A DNA stretch of 33,043 nt, taken from positions 1 through 33,043 of the forward strand of contig PLKS01000272.1 in assembly GCA_003140665.1 (NCBI GenBank), written 5' to 3'. A model generated the notes under the pieces. It did no database searches and had not been told where the DNA came from. It was given only the letters and a program-made list of their open reading frames with translations. The DNA is from Opitutaceae bacterium (lineage in GTDB: Bacteria > Verrucomicrobiota > Verrucomicrobiia > Opitutales > Opitutaceae). Positions 15,326 to 24,247 of the stretch are shown one piece after another (position 1 is the first letter of the stretch; each line of letters begins with the position of its first letter). Position numbers and translations under genes: made by a program.

Positions 15326-16108
15326 CTACGACAGCCGCCCCAGGAAAAGCTCCGTCTTGTAGTCCATTCGGACAAGGCCCCGCTCCTGGCAGCGGTCGTA
15401 CAGCGACCCGAGGGCCTCCATCATCGCGCCGTGCCGGGGATGCCCCTCGTTCGGGGCATAGGACGACGAGAGCAGCCGGCCCTTCAGTCCCTCGTAGTCG
15501 AGGGTCTGGGAAATCTCGAAATTCTCCGCGTTCCACGCGCCGGCGCCGAAGAACGCGTCGAATCGGGCCGACTTCCCGATGTTCTCGTGGCGTATGCGCT
15601 GAAAATCGGTGCCGAACTCATCCTTGATCCGCTCATAGCCGATCGCGAAATCCGTCCCATCCGCGACGGGGGTGTTCCAGATGACGGCGCACCAGCCGCC
15701 GGGAACGAGGATGCGCCTGAATTCCCGGCGGGTCCCGGCGGGTTCGAACCAGTGAAAGGCCTGGGCGCAGGTGACCAGGGAAACGGAACGGTCCCGGAGC
15801 CCGGTCGCCTCCGCGGTCCCCTTGATGCTCGTGAAGTTGGCGCGGCCTCGGAATTCCGCCTCCGCCGCGCCCCGCATCGCGTCATTTGGCTCAACCGCAA
15901 AGACGCTCGCGCCCGTCCCGAGGAGCAGGCGCGTAAAAATGCCGGTTCCCGAGCCCACATCCGCCACCACGCTCGTTTCCGCCAGTCCCGCCTTCGCCAT
16001 TAGCAAGCGGACAGCCGCCTCCGGGTAGCCCGGCCGGTACCGGACGTAGTCGTCAACCCGGTCCGAGAAGCGCCGCAGGGGATCGAGATCTGCCGGCCCC
16101 TGCGTCAT
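15326..16108 (-). CDS. Class I SAM-dependent methyltransferase
   Basis: VADVGSGTGIFTRLLLGTGASVFAVEPNDAMRGAAE; CAQAFHWFEPAGTRREFRRILVPGG. Start ATG 16106-16108 overlaps the OsmC stop (ATGA). Confidence 0.93.
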   Translation of the reverse strand: MTQGPADLDPLRRFSDRVDDYVRYRPGYPEAAVRLLMAKAGLAETSVVADVGSGTGIFTRLLLGTGASVFAVEPNDAMRGAAEAEFRGRANFTSIKGTAEATGLRDRSVSLVTCAQAFHWFEPAGTRREFRRILVPGGWCAVIWNTPVADGTDFAIGYERIKDEFGTDFQRIRHENIGKSARFDAFFGAGAWNAENFEISQTLDYEGLKGRLLSSSYAPNEGHPRHGAMMEALGSLYDRCQERGLVRMDYKTELFLGRLS

Positions 16109-16560
16109 TCGACCGTCACCCGGGTCTTTATCGAGTTGGCGATGAAGCACTGCTCGTGCGCGAGGTGGTGAAGCCGTTCCTTGTCCGAGGCCGTGGGCAG
16201 CGTATCCCCGCTGTAGGCGATCGCGGGATGCAGCGTGACCGCGCTCACCCAGGGCACTCCATGCTCGTTCTTTGTCATGACGCCCACAGCCTCGTCGTCA
16301 TAGCTGTCGACCTGGAAGCCCTGCCGCGATGCCAGGAACAGAAACGTGAGCATGTGGCAGCTCGATATGGCGGCCACAAAGGCCTCCTCCGGGTCGACGT
16401 TCGCGGGATTGGAATAGGGCTCCGGGACCGAGGACGAGGACGGCGAGGCGGGCACGGTCAGCCCCCCGTCGAATTTCCAGCTGTGCTCCCGCGAGTACCT
16501 GCCCTTGAGAAAGTCGGGGCTCGTCCGCCGCCAGGTGATGATGGCCTTGTGGGTCGACAT
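16105..16560 (-). CDS. OsmC family protein
   Basis: MSTHKAIITWRRTSPDFLKGRYSREHSWKFDGGLTVPASPSS...NPANVDPEEAFVAAISSCHMLTFLFLASRQGF; conserved Cys segment AAISSCHML. Confidence 0.9.
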   Translation of the reverse strand: MSTHKAIITWRRTSPDFLKGRYSREHSWKFDGGLTVPASPSSSSVPEPYSNPANVDPEEAFVAAISSCHMLTFLFLASRQGFQVDSYDDEAVGVMTKNEHGVPWVSAVTLHPAIAYSGDTLPTASDKERLHHLAHEQCFIANSIKTRVTVE

Positions 16561-16733
16561 GGTTGGGAAAGGGGACTCTTGGCGCCGCCGGCACCGGGTC
16601 CACAAAAAATGATCCGGGGACGGGATCCGCGGGTGGGCCCTCGGGGCGGCGCTCCGGCCGGACGACGGCGTCCCTTGGCACCCGCTGGCGCGGGCCTCGC
16701 CAATTCACTATTGCGTCGCCCCCGCAAATAATT

Positions 16734-16747
16734 CACGCACGTGCGTG
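16734..16747. promoter_or_regulatory. 14-bp perfect palindrome, possible operator
   Basis: CACGCACGTGCGTG is self-complementary; lies in the OsmC-MFS intergenic region. Confidence 0.35.
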
Positions 16748-16750
16748 CCA

Positions 16751-16858
16751 ATGAGCATCCCCATTGAAGTCAAACAGCCCGCGCGCGTCGGCGCCTGGAA
16801 TCTCATTGCGAAGGACGTCCTCGTTGCGCGAGGCCACGTCGCGATGCATGGCGCGTAA
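16751..16858 (+). CDS. Possible 35-aa small ORF upstream of MFS gene
   Basis: ATG AGC ATC CCC ATT GAA ... GGC GCG TAA = MSIPIEVKQPARVGAWNLIAKDVLVARGHVAMHGA. No homolog recognised. Confidence 0.25.
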   Translation: MSIPIEVKQPARVGAWNLIAKDVLVARGHVAMHGA

Positions 16859-16910
16859 CCGGCAAGCAAATCGTCGAACCTAATCTAGCATAGCCAAACC
16901 AAGAATTTCG

Positions 16911-16943
16911 ACCCTGCTTGCCGAGAGGCAAGCAGGGTTTTTT
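16911..16943 (+). terminator. Intrinsic terminator or attenuator directly upstream of the MFS start codon
   Basis: ACCCTGCTTGCC-GAGA-GGCAAGCAGGGT-TTTTT: perfect 12-bp stem with GNRA tetraloop and U-tract, ending 5 nt before ATG 16949. Confidence 0.85.
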
Positions 16944-16948
16944 CGTCT

Positions 16949-18142
16949 ATGACGACACACACAACCCTGCGGGCGAGCCTTCGCGCGCTTCCACCCGCCG
17001 CGTGGGTCCTCTTTTTCGGAACCTTCCTGAACAAGTTCGGGAGCTTTGTGGTTCCGTTTCTCGCGCTCTACCTCACCCGCCAGGGATATTCGCTCGCGCA
17101 GGCGGGCGCCGCGATCGGCGCCTACGGCGGCGGCAACGTGCTCGCGACGCTCCTTGGCGGCCATTTCGCGGACCACATCGGTCGCCGGAAGACGATTGTC
17201 ATTTCCATGCTCTCGGGCGCGATCGCGATGCTCCTGCTGTCGCAGGCGCGCGGCTTGCCCATGATCCTCGCGCTGGCGGCCCTGGCAGGGCTGACCGGCG
17301 AGCTTTACCGGCCCGCGAGCAGCGCCCTGCTTGCCGACATGGTGCCCGCGTGCCACCGCGTGACCGCGTTTTCCGCCTACAGGATGGCGATCAATGCCGG
17401 ATGGGCCTTCGGGCCTGCGACAGCCGGATTCATCGCCGGACATGGATATTTCTGGCTGTTCGCGGGCGATGCAGGGACCTCGGCATTGTTCGGCCTGGTG
17501 GCGCTCGTGGCGCTGCCCGAGACCGCGCGCCCGTCGGCCGGCGGATGCGGCTGGAAGGAGGCGATGGCCACCCTCCTCCAGGATCGGAAGCTCCATCGCG
17601 TGCTGTTCTCGGCGTTCGGGATAGCGCTGATCTTTTTCCAGATGACGTCGACCTATGGGCTTGCCGTGATGCATCTCGGCTTTTCTGCCGGCATGTACGG
17701 TGCCCTCATCTCCCTGAACGGCGCTCTGATCGTCATGTTCGAGCTCCCGCTGACGACAGTCACACGGCGTTTTCCACCCATGATCGTAATCGCATTCGGC
17801 TACACGTTGATCGGCGCCGGCTTTGCGCTCAATGCCTTCGCGCTCGCAATCCCGGGGTTGGCGGCATGCGTCGTGGTGTTCACCCTCGGCGAAATGTGCG
17901 CGATGCCGGTTGCCGCGGCATACGTTGCCGAGCTTTCGCCGCCGCACATGCGGGGCCGCTACATGGGAACCTATGGACTCACGTGGACGCTGGCGCAGGT
18001 CGTGGGCCCCGGGATCGGCATGCGGTTGTTCGCCGCCCACGCGACGGCATTTTGGTTCACGGGCGGAGCGCTGGGCGTCGGCGCCGCGCTCATCGTTCTC
18101 GGGCAGCGGCGCCCGGACGCGGCCCTTGCGCAGGCGGCCTGA
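16949..18142 (+). CDS. MFS transporter
   Basis: 397 aa, multiple TM segments; GGHFADHIGRRKTIVISML (MFS loop 2-3 motif). Confidence 0.93.
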   Translation: MTTHTTLRASLRALPPAAWVLFFGTFLNKFGSFVVPFLALYLTRQGYSLAQAGAAIGAYGGGNVLATLLGGHFADHIGRRKTIVISMLSGAIAMLLLSQARGLPMILALAALAGLTGELYRPASSALLADMVPACHRVTAFSAYRMAINAGWAFGPATAGFIAGHGYFWLFAGDAGTSALFGLVALVALPETARPSAGGCGWKEAMATLLQDRKLHRVLFSAFGIALIFFQMTSTYGLAVMHLGFSAGMYGALISLNGALIVMFELPLTTVTRRFPPMIVIAFGYTLIGAGFALNAFALAIPGLAACVVVFTLGEMCAMPVAAAYVAELSPPHMRGRYMGTYGLTWTLAQVVGPGIGMRLFAAHATAFWFTGGALGVGAALIVLGQRRPDAALAQAA

Positions 18143-18248
18143 CCAACGTCGGTGCGCGCGGGCCGCCATGAGCCAGGCGTCCGAGAAAAGCGAATGGCCC
18201 TCCACCCCGGCCTCAATTCCCCAGCGGGCCGTTGTCGGCGTTCGCCAC

Positions 18249-20366
18249 CTATTGCCTCCTTGACAAGGCGTCGCGCAGGTTTCTCTGGGCGCCGGCGTTG
18301 CCCGGATCAATCTCCAGGGCCTTCCTGATATGCTCGATGGCCTCGTTCGCCCGGCCCATTTGCAGCAGGCAATACCCGAGGTTGTTGTGGGCCGCCGAGG
18401 AATCCGGGTCGAGCTCGACCGCCCTGCGGTAATGGGCGAACGCTGCCTCCCTGCGGCCCGTCTGGAGGAACGCGTTGCCGAGGTTTGTCTCGGCGATCGC
18501 GAACCTCGGGTTGATTTCCAGGGCCCGCTCGAAATGGGATATGGCCTCCTCCACGCGGCCCTTTTGAATCAGCGCAATGCCAAGGTTGGCGTGGGTTTCG
18601 GCCTCGTCGGGGTCGTTCTCAAGGGCGCTGTTGAAGCGGTCGATGGCGTCATCCACCCTGCCCGATTGCAGCAGCGCGTCGCCGAGGTTTGCGCTCGCGC
18701 TTGCGAAGTCCGGCTTGAGCACGAGGGCCCTTTGGTAGTGGGAAACGGCCTCATCCAGGTGGCCGGCCTGCAGCAGCGCGTCGCCGAGGTTCGTATGGAC
18801 GAGGATGTTGTTCGGCTCGATCTCCAGCGCCCTTCCATACTGCACGATGGCCTCGTCCACCCGGCCCCTCCTGCGCAGCGCGTCGCCAAGGCTGCCGTAG
18901 GCCGCGGCATTGCCGGGCTCCAACTTCAGGGCCATTTGGATGTCCGCCATGGCCTCGTCGACGCGCCCCTTCTCAAGCAACCCGGCGGCAAGATTGTTGT
19001 AGGCCATCCAGCACGCGGGGTTCCTAGCGATCGTCGCCCGCCAGAGGATTTCCGAATCGGCGTAGATCGCGCATTGCCGCCAGCTCAGCACGCCCAGCAG
19101 GGCGGCGATGCCAAAGGCCGCGATCCAAGCGGCCACGCGGGCGGGCGGCGCGAGGAGCCCTGCGCCCAGCGCGAGCGCGGCCGCCGCCGCCGCCAGCATG
19201 ATCGCGGCCGCAAGGTATTGGAAATGGTCGGCGACAAAGGAGTAGACAAAGGGGAAGACATTCACGAACCCCAGGGCTGGAAAGAGCGTGCCCGCAAACA
19301 GGAGGGCGGCGGCCAGCGGCCCGCGATGGCGGCCTCGAAATGCCCACAACGCAGCCAGGACGCCTGCGGCTGCGGCAGGGAACAGGTATTGCCGAAGGTC
19401 GCCGGAGTCGATCGTCCACCGCGGATAGATGAAGGTCAGGCCAACGGGCCAAACGATCTTGCCGAGATAGAACCAAAGGGCCCGCCCCGCCACAAGGAAG
19501 CGGCCCGCAAGTCCGAGGTCATATGCGGCTCCGCTCGCGCCGACAAATGTCCGCTCCATCCACGCCGTCATGGCGCCGGCCCCGGCCCCCAGCGCGAACA
19601 GCGGCACCAGCGGCAGGACGTCGCCCCTCCACGAAAGCCGCCCCCGCTTCCACCAAAAGACGACGAGGAGCGCCGCCGGGAGGGTTGCGGTCACGCTCTT
19701 GGTCAGGACGGCCAGCACGAAGAGTCCCGTGCCCAGGGCATACCACCCGAGCCCGCGCACACGGTCATATCGCAGATACGCAAGTCCAGCGGACAGGTAA
19801 AAGACAGCGGACAGCGTGTTCTTCTGCTCCGAGATCCAAGCGACCGACTCCACGCAGACCGGATGGAGGGCGAAGACCGCAGCGGCGAGGAACGCGCCGG
19901 GGACCGCAAGGCGCCGCAGGATGCGAAAGAGCAGGAGCGTCGTCCCCGCATGCAACGCGACATTGAGCAGGTGATACCAGAACGGCGCATCGCCCCAGAT
20001 GCGGTGCTCCAGCCAGAAGGCGCTCCCCGCCACCGGGTAGTACTGCTGCGTCGCGCCGGGCTCGAACCAGATCCGCCAAAGGCCGTGGAGCGAGCGCAAG
20101 CCGGAGCGCGTGACGTGGGCGTCATCATCCCAGATGAAACCGGCGCGAAGCACGGGCTGGTACGCGATCAGCGTCGCGATCGCCAGCGCAAGGCAGGCCA
20201 ACCCATCGCCCTGCCACCACGATTGCCCCGGCCTCGAAAGGCCAGGGGCCGACCGGCCGGCGTCGCCGGAAGGCCCTGTCGCGGCCTTCGCCCGATGGAA
20301 CTTTTGCTCTGGCCTTCGGCTCATCCGGCTCTCGTTGACCACGCCCCAGCCCATTTTTCGACACAA
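18249..20366 (-). CDS. TPR-repeat multispanning membrane protein (TMTC/glycosyltransferase-like)
   Basis: 705 aa. N-terminal multi-TM region with WDDDAHVT and HPVCVESVAWISEQKNTLSAVFYLSAGLAYLRYD, then about 7 C-terminal 34-aa TPR units (ALLQAGHLDEAVSHYQRALVLKPDFASASANLGD...). Confidence 0.9.
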   Translation of the reverse strand: MCRKMGWGVVNESRMSRRPEQKFHRAKAATGPSGDAGRSAPGLSRPGQSWWQGDGLACLALAIATLIAYQPVLRAGFIWDDDAHVTRSGLRSLHGLWRIWFEPGATQQYYPVAGSAFWLEHRIWGDAPFWYHLLNVALHAGTTLLLFRILRRLAVPGAFLAAAVFALHPVCVESVAWISEQKNTLSAVFYLSAGLAYLRYDRVRGLGWYALGTGLFVLAVLTKSVTATLPAALLVVFWWKRGRLSWRGDVLPLVPLFALGAGAGAMTAWMERTFVGASGAAYDLGLAGRFLVAGRALWFYLGKIVWPVGLTFIYPRWTIDSGDLRQYLFPAAAAGVLAALWAFRGRHRGPLAAALLFAGTLFPALGFVNVFPFVYSFVADHFQYLAAAIMLAAAAAALALGAGLLAPPARVAAWIAAFGIAALLGVLSWRQCAIYADSEILWRATIARNPACWMAYNNLAAGLLEKGRVDEAMADIQMALKLEPGNAAAYGSLGDALRRRGRVDEAIVQYGRALEIEPNNILVHTNLGDALLQAGHLDEAVSHYQRALVLKPDFASASANLGDALLQSGRVDDAIDRFNSALENDPDEAETHANLGIALIQKGRVEEAISHFERALEINPRFAIAETNLGNAFLQTGRREAAFAHYRRAVELDPDSSAAHNNLGYCLLQMGRANEAIEHIRKALEIDPGNAGAQRNLRDALSRRQ

Positions 20367-20479
20367 TTATGTCCAAATTCCGCCGGATCCCGCCTTGGGC
20401 CCGAGGCCGCCCTGCCGGCGAAACCGGCCCTCCGAACGCAAGCCATGCGCCGCCTTAGGCCGGTCGCCGCGGGCCCCTC

Positions 20480-21142
20480 CTACTTGCTCGGCGTGATGCC
20501 GGGCACCGTGATCTTCGTCGAGTCGCCGGACGTCGGCGCAGGCGCGGCCCCTGGGGACCCGGCGGCGGGACGGTCTGCGTTGATCGCCACCATCACCTCG
20601 TCGGTGATGTCGAGCCTCGGGTCAGAATAGAGGATATTCGACACGCCGGCCATGGTCGGCCCCGACTTGTCGAGCAGGAACGTCGCGCCCTTTTTCTTTG
20701 CGATGTCGACCGCGATCTTGGAGATCTCCTCGACCATAAGGGTCTTGAAGGTCTGGGTGCGCTTCCGGAACGAGCCTTGCGTGCTTTGCGCGAATGAGTC
20801 CAGCTCGCTGCGCTTCTGCTGGATCTGGTCGTACATTTTCTGCGCGTCAGCCTGGGCCTTGGCCTTTGCATCGGCGGTCGCCGCCGGGTTCTTGGCCTGC
20901 TCGTTGAGCGCCTTGAACTGCTCCACCAGCGCGTTGCCCTCGCTCTGGATCTGGGCCACCTGCTCCTTGGCCTTGGCCGCGTCCGCCTGGAGCTTTGCGT
21001 TCTGCTCCTGGGTCTTCCAGTGGCTGTCGAATAGCTTGGAGAGATCCACGACGAGGATCGTTGGGGCGGTTTCTGCACGCGTGGCCAGCGTCGTCAAGGC
21101 GATTGCAGCTACGGCCACTAGGGACTGAATGGATTTTTTCAT
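20480..21142 (-). CDS. OmpH/Skp family periplasmic chaperone-like protein
   Basis: 220 aa. Signal peptide, ILVVDLSKLFDSHWKTQEQNAKLQADAAKAKEQ..., coiled coil, VDIAKKKGATFLLDKSGPTMAGVSNILYSDPRLDITDEVM. Confidence 0.88.
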   Translation of the reverse strand: MKKSIQSLVAVAAIALTTLATRAETAPTILVVDLSKLFDSHWKTQEQNAKLQADAAKAKEQVAQIQSEGNALVEQFKALNEQAKNPAATADAKAKAQADAQKMYDQIQQKRSELDSFAQSTQGSFRKRTQTFKTLMVEEISKIAVDIAKKKGATFLLDKSGPTMAGVSNILYSDPRLDITDEVMVAINADRPAAGSPGAAPAPTSGDSTKITVPGITPSK

Positions 21143-21390
21143 GGGTTGTTGGATCGTATACGGGAATGGGGAGTCCCCCCAAGGAGCAAATTGGCAAATC
21201 GGACCTTCGGCGGCGCCCTGGGGATGAGGGGGATTTCCGCTTACTCATTGTCTGCACCTGGCGCAGCTCGAACGAGCTCTGGGATACTGGCTTCCACAAG
21301 AAGGGTGGTGACATGGCCGAATTCGGAGCGTTCCCGCGTACCGCCCGCATCCCCCCGCGCTTTGCCTAGGACGCCCGCAGGCGCGGGGCG

Positions 21391-21864
21391 ATGTCCGGAC
21401 GTAAATTGCTTGCGCCCGGCCAAGAGACGTGGAGGAACAGGTTGCGCGTGAAATCGTACCGTAAGGAACTCTGGTTCGAGGTGCCGCAGCGGCGACAGCT
21501 GATCAACATCACGGGCCAGGTCGAGGACGCCCTGGCCGAAAGCGGGGTCATGGAGGGGCTGTGCCTCGTCAACGCGATGCACATCTCTGCCTCGGTCTTC
21601 ATCAACGACGACGAGACGGGCCTGCATGCGGACTTTGAGAAATGGCTCGAGAAGCTTGCCCCTGAGAACCCGCACGGCCAGTACGCGCACAACCGGGGTG
21701 AGGACAACGCGGACGCCCATCTCAAGCGCACCATCATGGGCCGCGAGGTCGTCGTCGCCGTGACCGGCGGGGAGCTGGATTTTGGGCCCTGGGAGCAGAT
21801 ATTCTACGGCGAATTCGACGGGCGGCGCCGCAAGCGCGTGCTCGTGAAGATTGTCGGGGAATGA
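21391..21864 (+). CDS. YjbQ/UPF0047 family protein
   Basis: [65 protein letters not shown]...; [28 protein letters not shown]. Start uncertain (21391 or near 21442). Confidence 0.93.
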   Translation: MSGRKLLAPGQETWRNRLRVKSYRKELWFEVPQRRQLINITGQVEDALAESGVMEGLCLVNAMHISASVFINDDETGLHADFEKWLEKLAPENPHGQYAHNRGEDNADAHLKRTIMGREVVVAVTGGELDFGPWEQIFYGEFDGRRRKRVLVKIVGE

Positions 21865-21950
21865 GGGCGGCCGGGCCAGGCGGTGGTCGACGGCAAGCCA
21901 GCCGCCCGTAAAAAATCGCGTTTGTCGCGGCTTCCGCCCAGCCTTGCGAG

Positions 21951-22112
21951 GTGAACAAGCTCTGCACCCTCGCCGGCTCGCTGCTCGGGGGATATGTCGG
22001 CTGGTATGTTTGCGAGGGATTCGGGATGACCATCGCCTTCATCGCGAGCGGCGTGGGCAGCGTGGTGGGGGTCTACCTCGGCTGGAAGCTGGCCAGGAAG
22101 ATCGAGGAGTGA
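21951..22112 (+). CDS. Small (53-aa) predicted two-TM membrane protein
   Basis: GTG start: MNKLCTLAGSLLGGYVGWYVCEGFGMTIAFIASGVGSVVGVYLGWKLARKIEE. Below the ORF-track length cutoff. Confidence 0.75.
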   Translation: MNKLCTLAGSLLGGYVGWYVCEGFGMTIAFIASGVGSVVGVYLGWKLARKIEE

Positions 22113-22128
22113 CGGCGGGCGCGGGGAT

Positions 22129-23031
22129 TCACTTGGGCTCGACGTGGACCGTGACGTCGCTGACCCGGAGCCTGGAGGCAAGGAGCGTGTCCTTCACGAC
22201 GTGCGCGATCCCGTGACCATCGCGGACGCTCATGTTGGCGTCGACGCGGATCTGGATGTCAACGAGGTAGCTCAGCCCGCTCTTTCGGACCCGGCACTTG
22301 TCGAGGCCGGCGACGCCCGGGACCGCCGCCGCGATCGCCCGCACGGCATTCTCGAGCTTGTCGGGCACCGCGATGTCCATCACCTCGTCGAGCGCCCGCA
22401 TGAAGATCTTGATCCCGTTGAAGCCGATCACGGCTGCCGCGACGAGCGCCGCCCAGCCATCGGCCGCGGCGTACCCGGGGCCGCCTATCACCGCGATCGA
22501 TATGCCAATGAATGCGGCGGCCGACGTCATCGCGTCCGAGAGATGGTGCCATGCCTCCGCGCCGAGCGCCGTGCTCTCCGTGTCGCGCCCGACCTCGTTC
22601 AGGCGCCATGAAAAGGCGACCTTGGTCGCGACGACGCCGGCCAGGATGAGCAGCGTCCACCATTGCGGGACGCGGCGCGGGTCCCGGATCTCGTTGACCG
22701 CGTGCCACCCTATCCCGACGCCGGCCCCGAGCACCACGAGCGCCGTCAGGAGGCCGGCCACGGCCTCCGCCTTTCCGTGCCCGTAGGGATGATCCCTGTC
22801 GGGCGGCCGGGCCGCCCACTTGAAGCCGGCCCAGATCAGGATCGATATCGCGATGTCGCACAGCGATTCGACGCCGTCGGCGACAAGCGCATAGGCGTTC
22901 CCGAGGACGCCGCCGCCGACCTTTATCAGCGCGAGGACCGCGTTCAGCGCCATGCCGCGCACGATCAGGCGCGCGCCCTTGAGCGCGCGGTCAACCGTGG
23001 CCGCGTGGTGTGCGGGCAGATCGGGGTCCAT
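22129..23031 (-). CDS. Cation diffusion facilitator family transporter
   Basis: ALVADGVESLCDIAISILIWAGFKWAARPPDRDHPYGHGKAEAVAGLL; LGAEAWHHLSDAMTSAAAFIG; C-terminal cytoplasmic domain. Confidence 0.95.
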   Translation of the reverse strand: MDPDLPAHHAATVDRALKGARLIVRGMALNAVLALIKVGGGVLGNAYALVADGVESLCDIAISILIWAGFKWAARPPDRDHPYGHGKAEAVAGLLTALVVLGAGVGIGWHAVNEIRDPRRVPQWWTLLILAGVVATKVAFSWRLNEVGRDTESTALGAEAWHHLSDAMTSAAAFIGISIAVIGGPGYAAADGWAALVAAAVIGFNGIKIFMRALDEVMDIAVPDKLENAVRAIAAAVPGVAGLDKCRVRKSGLSYLVDIQIRVDANMSVRDGHGIAHVVKDTLLASRLRVSDVTVHVEPK

Positions 23032-23119
23032 TGCAGCCGGGAAGCTGGGCACGCCCGCGGGAAATCTCAACACCGCGCCGTTGACCCGAAAGCGGCAGGG
23101 GCCATGATCCAGGAGAGCC

Positions 23120-23575
23120 ATGGCCGCACAGACGAGCACAACGCCGCACGACCCGGTGAAGCAGTTCTCGGTGTTCGCCGAGAACCGCGTCGGCCGCCTC
23201 TATGACCTGACGTCACTGCTCAAGGGCAACAACGTGCACATCATGGCGATAACCGTCCTGGACACGACGGACAGTTCGATCATCCGGGTGGTCGTCGACG
23301 ATCCGGGCAAGGCGCGCGAGTTGATGGTGAGCAATGACTTCCCCTATGGGGAATGCAGCATACTGGCGGTCGAGGTCGGCGACGAATCGGAGCTGAGCAC
23401 CGTGCTGGCCGCGCTCCTGGAGGCCGAGATCAACATCCATTACGTCTACAGCTTCATCAAGCGGCCCCGCGAGCGCTCGGCGCTCGCCATCAGCGCGGAG
23501 GATCCCGACATCGCGTCCCAGGCGCTCGCGAACCGCGGATTCAAGGTGCTTCAGCAGGGCGACATCTCAAGATAG
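23120..23575 (+). CDS. ACT domain-containing protein
   Basis: 151 aa. FSVFAENRVGRLYDLTSLLKGNNVHIMAITVLDTTDSSIIRVVVDDPGKARELM and a second ACT-like unit. Confidence 0.88.
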   Translation: MAAQTSTTPHDPVKQFSVFAENRVGRLYDLTSLLKGNNVHIMAITVLDTTDSSIIRVVVDDPGKARELMVSNDFPYGECSILAVEVGDESELSTVLAALLEAEINIHYVYSFIKRPRERSALAISAEDPDIASQALANRGFKVLQQGDISR

Positions 23576-23600
23576 GGGCCCGCGACCGGCCGCCGGCGCC

Positions 23601-24116
23601 CTACTCCGCGATCTGCCCGGGGCCCTCGGCGTCCAGCTCGTAGATGCCCGTCATGTATCCGCTCTCGAACATGGGGCTCACCTTGAAGGTCCCCCGGAAC
23701 GATATCGGCACGTCCTGGGTTATGGGCACGCCCTTGGGTATCCTCACGATCACCCAGTCGTTCATGTTGGGCACGGTGCCGTAGCAGCACGCCATCTGGT
23801 TGGCCATGAGGAGGAACTCGATCGCCTTGCCGCTGCCGTTCTCGAGCTTGGTCGGGAGCATGAAGCCTGTCACGATGGCCTTCTTGCCGCTCCAGCCCTT
23901 GACGGACGCCGGGATCTGCTCCTCGCCCGTGGGCGGCGCGGCCTTTGGATTGGCGAGGGGATCGTATTCCGGGGCGATGAACTTGAAGTTCGAGAGCAGG
24001 TCGAAGCCGAGCTTGAGATAGCCGCCATCAACCTCGGGGGCCTGGGCCTGCGACGGCGCCGCAGCGCCGTGGGCGGCGAGCGAAAGGGCGGCGAGCGCGA
24101 TGGCGAAGAGCTTCAT
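23601..24116 (-). CDS. DUF3299-like secreted protein
   Basis: MKLFAIALAALSLAAHGAAAPSQAQA signal peptide; VTGFMLPTKLENGSGKAIEFLLMANQMACCYGTVPNMNDWVIVRIPKGV. Confidence 0.78.
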   Translation of the reverse strand: MKLFAIALAALSLAAHGAAAPSQAQAPEVDGGYLKLGFDLLSNFKFIAPEYDPLANPKAAPPTGEEQIPASVKGWSGKKAIVTGFMLPTKLENGSGKAIEFLLMANQMACCYGTVPNMNDWVIVRIPKGVPITQDVPISFRGTFKVSPMFESGYMTGIYELDAEGPGQIAE

Positions 24117-24247
24117 CCCCGCAACGCTACCACAACCGGGGGATTCGTCAAAGGGCCGATTGCGCCGGCTCCGCGGCCCCCGAGCCGCGGGAGATCTCGG
24201 CGCGGGATTGCATCGGAGGTCGAAACTGACACCATGGTGCTCCCTCA

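Noticed and set aside
18300-19020. Tandem DNA repeat of about 102 bp
   Set aside because: Explained by 34-aa TPR units in the coding sequence.
18330-20630. 766-aa plus-strand ORF opposite the TPR gene
   Set aside because: Antisense shadow of periodic TPR codons; minus strand has clear TM and TPR motifs.
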